From contig CAJNDT010001291.1 of NCBI GenBank assembly GCA_905221615.1, forward strand, positions 186,001-250,000: a stretch of 64,000 nt of DNA, read 5' to 3'. How positions within the stretch are numbered: the first letter of the stretch is position 1; each line of letters starts with the position of its first letter. The stretch comes from Symbiodinium sp. CCMP2592. Taxonomy: Eukaryota > Sar > Dinophyceae > Suessiales > Symbiodiniaceae. Shown piece by piece: positions 58,699 to 64,000 of the stretch. Position numbers and translations under genes: made by a program. Below the pieces are notes generated by a model. It saw nothing but the letters and a program-made list of their open reading frames with translations, was not told where the DNA came from and did no database searches.

Positions 58699-61600
58699 GC
58701 GCTTTGGATTTGGACCAGAGGCCTTTGTTCCCAGACCTTCCAATATCCCTTAGCTTAAGAATAGTCCTTGAATCATATTAAGGACCCTAACATAGTTTAA
58801 GATATTTCCTTAATTGTGGAATATTGGAGAGTCCGGGCTTAAAGAGGTGAACCCTAAAAGCTTAAAGCCCTCAAGTTTACTGGACGTTTCTGCGCAGGTA
58901 TGACCTATAAGCTCCAAACCCCCGCTAAACCTTAAAAGCATCGAGAAGACCTTAAACCCTAAAGTAAACACTCCCTAGGCATCAATGCGATGTAGATGCC
59001 ATTTTTTTGATTCGCTACCCATGGTGGCAATCCTACAAAACAACGGAGTCTGAAAAGCAGAACGAGGTACCCTAGAAGCCTCCATACTTGCCTAACCCCA
59101 TGCGTTCAGAGGACCCAATTTTTAGGAACTCTGTTTTATAGGATTGTAGTTATGTAGGTTACGATTTTGGAGAGTATATGATTATGAGGTACTTGGACCC
59201 TTGGGGTAAGTGTTCCTTGGTGGCGTCTGCTATCACGACACGCCAACGACCTGTTTAAAGGATCAAGCTGCCTACTACATTGTAACGTCCAGGTATAATA
59301 TACCCTAGACCCTAACCCTAAACCCTAAACCCTAAACCCTAAACCCTAAACCCTAAACCCTAAACCCCAACCCCTACCAAACCCGAAACCCCAAGCTTGA
59401 AGCCTAAACCCTAAGCCCCCAGGGTTGAACCCGAAACCCCAATCCCTAAACCCCAAGCCCCACCACTCAACCCTACCTTATCCCGCAATATAGCCTACCT
59501 TTTTAAGGACTTATAAGGAACCCTGAAAAGATAGGAGTTTCAGCGTTAAGGTAAGCCCTAAACCCCTGAACCCTACACCCCTAAACCCTAAACCCCAAGC
59601 CCTAAACCCCAAGCCCTAAGCCCTACGCTTAAACCCTAAGCCCTCCAACCCTGAAGAGGATTCCTCGTGCAAGCCCAGGAGCGGTCACGCACTCATCCAA
59701 AACTTGGTGGAGGCTCACGAAGGGGCTTTTTAGGGTGTTTTCGGTGCTTTTTATGGCTTTTAAAGACTTACGGGTTTTAGGGTTTGGGGTGCCGAGCGGG
59801 CTTTTTAGGGCTTATAAAGAATTGCGGGTTTTAGGGTTTGGGGTGCCGAGCGGGCTTTTTAGGGCTTATAAAGAATTGCGGGTTTTAGGGTTTGGGGTGC
59901 CGAACGGGCTTTTTAGGGCTTATAAAGAATTGCGGGTTTTAGGGTTTGGGGTGCCGAGCGGGCTTTTTAGGGCTTATAAAGAATTGCGGGTTTTAGGGTT
60001 TGGGGTGCCGAACGGGCTTTTATAGGGCTTATAAAGAATTGCGGGTTTTAGGGTTTGGGGTGCCGAACGGGCTTTTATAGGGCTTATGAAGAATTACGGG
60101 TTTTAGGGTTTGGGGTGCCGAACGGGCTGTTTAGGGCTTATAAAGAATTACGGGTTTTAGGGTTTGGGGTGCCGAACGGGCTGTTTAGGGCGCATAAAGA
60201 ATTACGTGTGTTAGGTGCCCGTTTAGGGCTTTTATACAACGCAAGAGATTATGTTTGCTAAGTCCTATGGTCGTTTGAGCATCAGAGCTGAATGTGCCTC
60301 TAAAAGAGCCCTCAGATAAAGCCCTTGTGCAACCCCACAGGTGCACGATAGGCCGTTGGCCATCACGGTCCTTTGCGAAGAGCCACGTCTGGCCTACAAC
60401 CGTGTCTCCATGACGCGCCTCGGTGTTTGTTTAATAGAGGGTGTGGATAGTGAGTTTCAATGTCCCTGGTACTATGGTATTCCAACTTTGAAATAACTGT
60501 GGTTGCCCTTTCCCCCACCCCCAAATACCATACGAATTCTGTCGGCTTTCTCTCTAGGTCTTGCCCATTCCTGAGACCATAGAACAGCACAGGAGGCAAG
60601 GATGACTCTCGCACAACTTTCAAACAACCCTGCAACGTCGTGCTACCTCCTTTCCTTCGAATCCTAACCCCGAACCCTAAATCCTCCACCCTAAACCCTA
60701 AACCCTAAACCCTGAACCCCTAAACCCTAAACCCTAAACCCTAAACCCTAAATCCTCCATGTGCAACCCAAACACTGCACCGAACACCATTAAAAAAACA
60801 ACAACAGAGCAAGCCTAAACTTCTAAAACCAAGCCCAATGCCGTAAGCCGGTGTAAGTAGCACTCAACTTCCGAAGGTCCATCAGGTGCATGAGCCTGAT
60901 CTAGGAACCTGATTTAAAAGCCTTGGGCCTTAATTCGCGCTCCTTATAGCAACCCTATTACTTTGGTTTTACAGGCCCATGGTTTCGTAATCAGGGTTCC
61001 TACATTCGCCGTTGAGGCCCATGTCGTATATACATTGGCCTTGGCACCCAATCGGGAACCCCTGTCAGGCACGAGTATGTGCACAATCTAATTGACGGTT
61101 CAGCCAATTCTAATCCTCGTTCAGGAGAATGTGGGAAATTCGAAAGCGTACTTCAGCTCCGATCTATGGCACGATCGTTTTGTTCGCGACATCTGCTGAG
61201 GAGCTACTTCCAGCACCGCTCTGCCGACGAGTTGTCCCTGTGCAACCTGGAATGGCTTGCAGACAAGACCCTCGGTCCTTTTCACAGTTGCCCAAAGAGC
61301 CTAAGGAGCTAAAATATTCGTACTATACGTAAGTTGTGCATCCCCTCTAAACTCTATGATGTAAAAGATACTTGTCCTTGTTTCTAAAGGGCCCTAAACC
61401 CTGAACCCTAAACACTTTCCTCATTGGCGGGCCCGGTTATGGCCATGGGTTGATGAATCTTGCTGCAGCAGATCAACAAGTGGGTGGAAACCCTAAACCC
61501 TAAACCCTAAACCCTAAACCTTCAACTCCAAGCCCGCTTATCGTCCCCTCATCCACGAACACTGAGCTTCAAAGCAGCAAATTGATCCCAGAGACTCCAA

Positions 61601-63196
61601 TACCCCTTAATTAAGGAATACCTAGGGGTTCCTTAAAGGGCTCCTTAAAGGGATCTATAAGGGGTCTATAGGGGAATTAAGGAATATACCTTAAAATTAT
61701 AATAGGATCCCTTATATGAGTTAAGGTATATTCCTTAGTTTAAGGGGTTTTGGACCCTCTGGGATGTCATACTGTAAGTCCTGAGCCTGAAGCCCCATCA
61801 TTTCCGCACACAAAAAAAGATCCTGGAACAGTGACTCCTCCTTGGCGTTCTTCTGGTTGGCTCTTTAGACTTTAACTTTTGGGGTTTCTATATGGACTCA
61901 ATAAGGAGGCTAAATAGTTTAACTTTTAGGAGGGGTTCAGAAGCCAGCCAAGCCTCGATAAGGAATGTCTCTGTCATCTTCGCTCGTGCAACGCACATCG
62001 ACCGCGCCCAGAAGCGTGTCGCATATGCCGGTGCATCTGCTGCAGGTGCCCAAGCGTTGTTTAGGCTTTTGTTTGTGTTAAGGTTTCTGGGATTTGTTGG
62101 TAACTGGTAAAGTGTCGGTTTGCACCGTCATCTGCCAATGCACCTTGGCCACAGGATACCCCTTTAACAAAACCTGACCGGGGTGCTGCCGTTGTTGTAT
62201 ACAGAGAGGCTTGGATGGAGGTATGCCGGGATGTTTGGAAATACCCTCAAACCTAAACCCTAAACCCCTAAACCCCTAAACCCTAAACCCCCAAACCCCT
62301 AAACCCTAAACCCCTAAACCCCTAAACCCCTAAACCCTAAACCATACGGGATGTTTGGAAATGGACCCTGCAGTTGAAATTCGTTCGGCGGACCATTGAG
62401 CGGTTTGACTTGTTCCCTTAAGGGTCCAAGTGCCCAAATAGTAGGGTTTCAAGGTGCCAAAACCATTCAGAGTATGGGTTTTGGGACCTAAAGCCCTACT
62501 ATTTGGGTACTTGGACCCTCTGGGTTCGACATCCAGGATTCAGTTCTTGTCGCAATTAAGTGGCGTGTGCGGGGCAACGTCGTAGGTTTAAGACAAATTC
62601 CGGGCTACCGTTCTATAGATTTGTAGGGTTGTGGTTCGGGATTCAGGGTTTCCTGCGTGCTGGTTGAGGGTTCATGGTCAGCTACCGAGGATACCTACCC
62701 TTTTCCTAGCATAAACTTAAAACTTGCTTATGTTGTCATCTCCAAAGCCTGGAAGATTAAAAGCTTCGAGCTTGATTCAAACCTTGAGTGTGGTTGTTTA
62801 TGTGTACGTTTAGGCAAGAGTGCACGCGTTTTGTTGTTTCTGGCTGTTCGGGTTGAATAAGAGGGTTTGGGTGTCTTAAAACCACAGCGCAATAACCCTG
62901 TTTCCAAGCCTCAACCCTTTGCCCTCCGAACCAGCCTTGTCCTTTTTCATGGTTCCGCCAAAAGAATAAACAGACCGGCTAGTAGACCTTCTTAAATAAT
63001 TCCTGCTAAGGGATATATGTATAGGCCTCTGTCTATTATTTCTAAAAGGACAAGGCTGCTCCGAACCGTAAACCTGAAGAAGCTTCCATGCAGGCGAGCT
63101 CGACTACGACGAGCTCGTGCTGGCCACGGGCAGCTCGCCCTTCGTGCCGCCGGTTCCCGGGCTGGCGACCTCGACTCCGGGCATCTTCCTCTACAG
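58613..63196 (+). CDS. nirB-like: NirB/NasB-type FAD-NAD(P)H reductase, module 2 (partial, 6 exons)
   Basis: Second copy of the reductase module, running off the right edge. Exons at 58613-58698, 59679-59718, 60341-60414, 61201-61266, 61963-62030 and 63094-63196 join in phase. They give VVIVGHGPSGHALIQNLVEA, ITVLCEEPRLAYNRVSMT, SYFQHRSADELSLC, NVSVIFARATHIDRAQKR and GELDYDELVLATGSSPFVPP. Each matches module 1 and NirB. Donors are GC, GA, GC, GA, GT, GC; acceptors are all AG|G. The first exon lacks ATG, has an Ala/Pro-rich lead (LDAAAAVASGPPRR) and opens in phase 0, so it may be spliced to module 1 exon 23 as a second domain. The alternative is a tandem duplicate gene whose first exon was missed. 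Confidence 0.88.
58730..58837. mobile_element. TIR element, family A (copy 9, diverged)
   Basis: CCAATATCCCTTAGCTTAAG-type arm and a decayed complement ending GTCCGGG. Confidence 0.7.
59137..59212. mobile_element. TIR-like element, family I (copy 1)
   Basis: Contains tagttatgtaggttacgat and gagagtatatgattatgagg. Found inverted at 63214-63300. Confidence 0.65.
59310..59375. repeat. Interstitial CCCTAAA array
   Basis: Nine perfect 7-bp units. Confidence 0.95.
59468..59560. mobile_element. TIR element, family M (copy 2)
   Basis: Shares agcctacctttttaaggac and gttaaggtaagcc with 29137-29250. Confidence 0.7.
59679..59718 (+). CDS. nirB-like: Reductase module 2, exon 2
   Basis: Encodes SGHALIQNLVEAH. 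Module 1 has no intron at the junction before it. GA donor at 59719, right at the start of the 54-bp array. Confidence 0.85.
59730..60225. repeat. 54-bp tandem array, about nine units
   Basis: Units carry gcgggttttagggtttgggg and gggctttttagggcttataa. Since 54 is a multiple of three, the + strand keeps an open frame of 18-residue repeats (LGFGVPSGLFRAYKELRV). It lies inside an intron of module 2, so the frame is probably not a protein. Confidence 0.93.
60341..60414 (+). CDS. nirB-like: Reductase module 2, exon 3
   Basis: Encodes VHDRPLAITVLCEEPRLAYN and RVSMT with no intron at LC|EEP, unlike module 1. GC donor at 60415. Confidence 0.92.
60665..60760. repeat. Interstitial CCCTAAA array
   Basis: About ten units with aatcctcca interruptions at both ends. 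Confidence 0.9.
61201..61266 (+). CDS. nirB-like: Reductase module 2, exon 4
   Basis: Encodes SYFQHRSADELSLC and NLEWLADK. Same boundaries and GA donor as module 1 exon 4. Confidence 0.93.
61587..61763. mobile_element. Family A element with internal insert (copy 10)
   Basis: Same composite layout as 56399-56582: left arm, cctaggggttccttaaaggg insert, then gaattaaggaatata and the right arm. Confidence 0.85.
61839..61962 (+). repeat. Dispersed 120-bp repeat ending at an acceptor
   Basis: Near-identical to 42802-42925. Its end supplies the AG acceptor of module 2 exon 5. Confidence 0.85.
61963..62030 (+). CDS. nirB-like: Reductase module 2, exon 5
   Basis: Encodes NVSVIFARATHIDRAQKR and VAYA. 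The GT donor at 62031 is 15 nt further into the frame than in module 1. Confidence 0.93.
62250..62345. repeat. Interstitial CCCTAAA/CCCCTAAA array
   Basis: About 12 units, flanked on both sides by the same ggatgtttggaaat words (62229 and 62348). Confidence 0.93.
62424..62519. mobile_element. TIR element, family J (copy 2)
   Basis: Outer arms agggtccaagtgcccaaata and tatttgggtacttggaccct. Well preserved. Confidence 0.8.
63094..63196 (+). CDS. nirB-like: Reductase module 2, exon 6
   Basis: Encodes GELDYDELVLATGSSPFVPP and VPGLATSTPGIFLY in one exon (two exons in module 1). GC donor at 63197; the next exon should lie beyond the window. Confidence 0.93.
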
Positions 63197-63213
63197 GCCC
63201 TCCCTTCCCCCAA

Positions 63214-63300
63214 GGGTCCAAGTACCTAATAATCATATACTCTCCAAAATCGTAACCTACATAACTGCTATCCTAAAACCGAGTACCTAAGTATTGTTTT
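63214..63300. mobile_element. TIR-like element, family I (copy 2)
   Basis: Reverse-complement version of 59137-59212. It starts 17 bp after the exon 6 donor of module 2. Confidence 0.65.
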
Positions 63301-63473
63301 TTTGGATATTTTGGGTTCCTGGCTCTCTGGACATGTTAACTTCAGCCTCTGCACGCTACTTATTTAGTTGAAAACTGCTAGACCCTTTAGAAAGCCGTAA
63401 TACCTTGAGGGCTTAAAGTCCCTATACGCTAAAGCTGTGAATGCTTATCAAGCTGGAACCCTAAGCCAATAAA

Positions 63474-63576
63474 CACGGGACTTAGTAAGTCAGGTTACAC
63501 CTACCTAGCATACGCAGATAAGACTACAGCTACCTTCATCACAACCCTACTTACCAAGCCCCCTGATCTTTGAAGT
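63474..63576. mobile_element. TIR element, family F (copy 5)
   Basis: gggacttagtaagtcagg arm and cttaccaagccccctgatc arm. Confidence 0.65.
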
Positions 63577-63658
63577 AAGCCCCTAAGCAGTATAAACCCC
63601 TTGAGCCCTGAAGCCACCCACATCGATTGCGCCGGCTGCGAGAAGTTCAAAACACAGC

Positions 63659-63770
63659 CTAGGATGCCCAGTAGTACCCTTATTCCCTTTTTGTAGTCCT
63701 AGGTTCCTTATAAAGTTACCCAATACCAAAAAGAGAGGCCTTTTTATTCTTAGGTTACTGGGTATCCTAG
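63659..63770. mobile_element. TIR element, family G (copy 3)
   Basis: ctaggatgcccagtag arm and its complement, with accaaaaagag in the right half. Confidence 0.7.
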
Positions 63771-64000
63771 AAGCTTGTATCCTCAAGTCCTACGAGCCTA
63801 CCGTGGTACGTTCTGGGCCTCGGGTTCCGGGTTTTCGGATTAGGATTAGGGTTTAGGGTTTAGGGTTTAGGGTAGGGCTCAGGGTTGAGGGATTCTCTGC
63901 TGCATCTGCTGCCTCTTACGATCCCACCTCGAGCCTGCAGCTGACAAGGTTTTGCTGCTTTAAGCAGCGCTCGCAGCCTAAACCCGAACCCTACTACCCT

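Noticed and set aside
59735-60261. CRISPR-like regular array
   Set aside because: Units are contiguous 54-bp tandem repeats with no unique spacers, in a eukaryotic intron.
63595-63660. Candidate seventh exon of module 2
   Set aside because: A GC-rich piece (THIDCAGCEKF) follows an AG but does not match TIEDMDAI or the required phase.
1-64000. Spliced-leader RNA, tRNA or rRNA genes
   Set aside because: No match to the dinoflagellate leader word gccattttggctcaag, to tRNA cloverleaf signatures or to conserved rRNA segments was noticed by eye; a covariance-model scan would be needed to be sure.

Overview
The window reads as nuclear DNA of a dinoflagellate, most like a Symbiodiniaceae genome. 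Four things point there: interstitial TTTAGGG/CCCTAAA telomere-type tracts throughout; GT, GC and GA 5' splice sites all in use, with every 3' splice site reading AG followed by G; an intronless ubiquitin-like plus RCC1-like-repeat gene of a kind I know from Symbiodinium; and a very long non-LTR retrotransposon whose ORF1 protein begins MGKGW, also familiar from that group. The family assignments rest on recognition; no database was searched.

Main result: the 'empty' repeat-rich DNA from 9.8 to 56.7 kb is one gene on the + strand. It is cut into at least 23 tiny exons (30-105 nt) separated by 22 introns (0.5-14.3 kb). The exons join in phase into one continuous reading frame of at least 402 codons plus exon 23. 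The product is the FAD/NAD(P)H-binding reductase part of a NirB/NasB-type nitrite reductase large subunit (pyridine nucleotide-disulphide oxidoreductase fold). A second copy of the same module starts at 58.6 kb and runs off the window (6 exons seen to 63.2 kb). Its first exon has no ATG and opens at an AG|G acceptor, so the two copies may be consecutive domains of one protein. Several introns sit at different places in the two copies.

Layout. 1-5.05 kb: telomere-like repeats and TIR elements. 5.1-6.6 kb: RCC1-like gene. 6.65-9.8 kb: TIR elements, microsatellites and a few exon-like scraps. 9.8-56.7 kb: reductase module 1. Intron 4 holds a 12.4-kb LINE (13701-26116) flanked by 11-bp target-site duplications. 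Exon 9 lies between two oppositely oriented GGATCC-type tandem arrays (31.5-32.6 kb). Intron 19 holds a 6.7-kb non-coding TIR element (46213-52916) packed with palindromic satellite and hairpin tandem repeats. 58.6-64 kb: reductase module 2, with a 54-bp tandem array in one intron.

At least a dozen families of ~100-bp TIR (MITE-like) elements recur in the introns. Some end within a few bases of a splice acceptor, and three introns are flanked by 8-9-bp direct repeats, so introner-like intron gain is a reasonable explanation. No rRNA or tRNA, no spliced-leader RNA gene and no CRISPR array was recognised.
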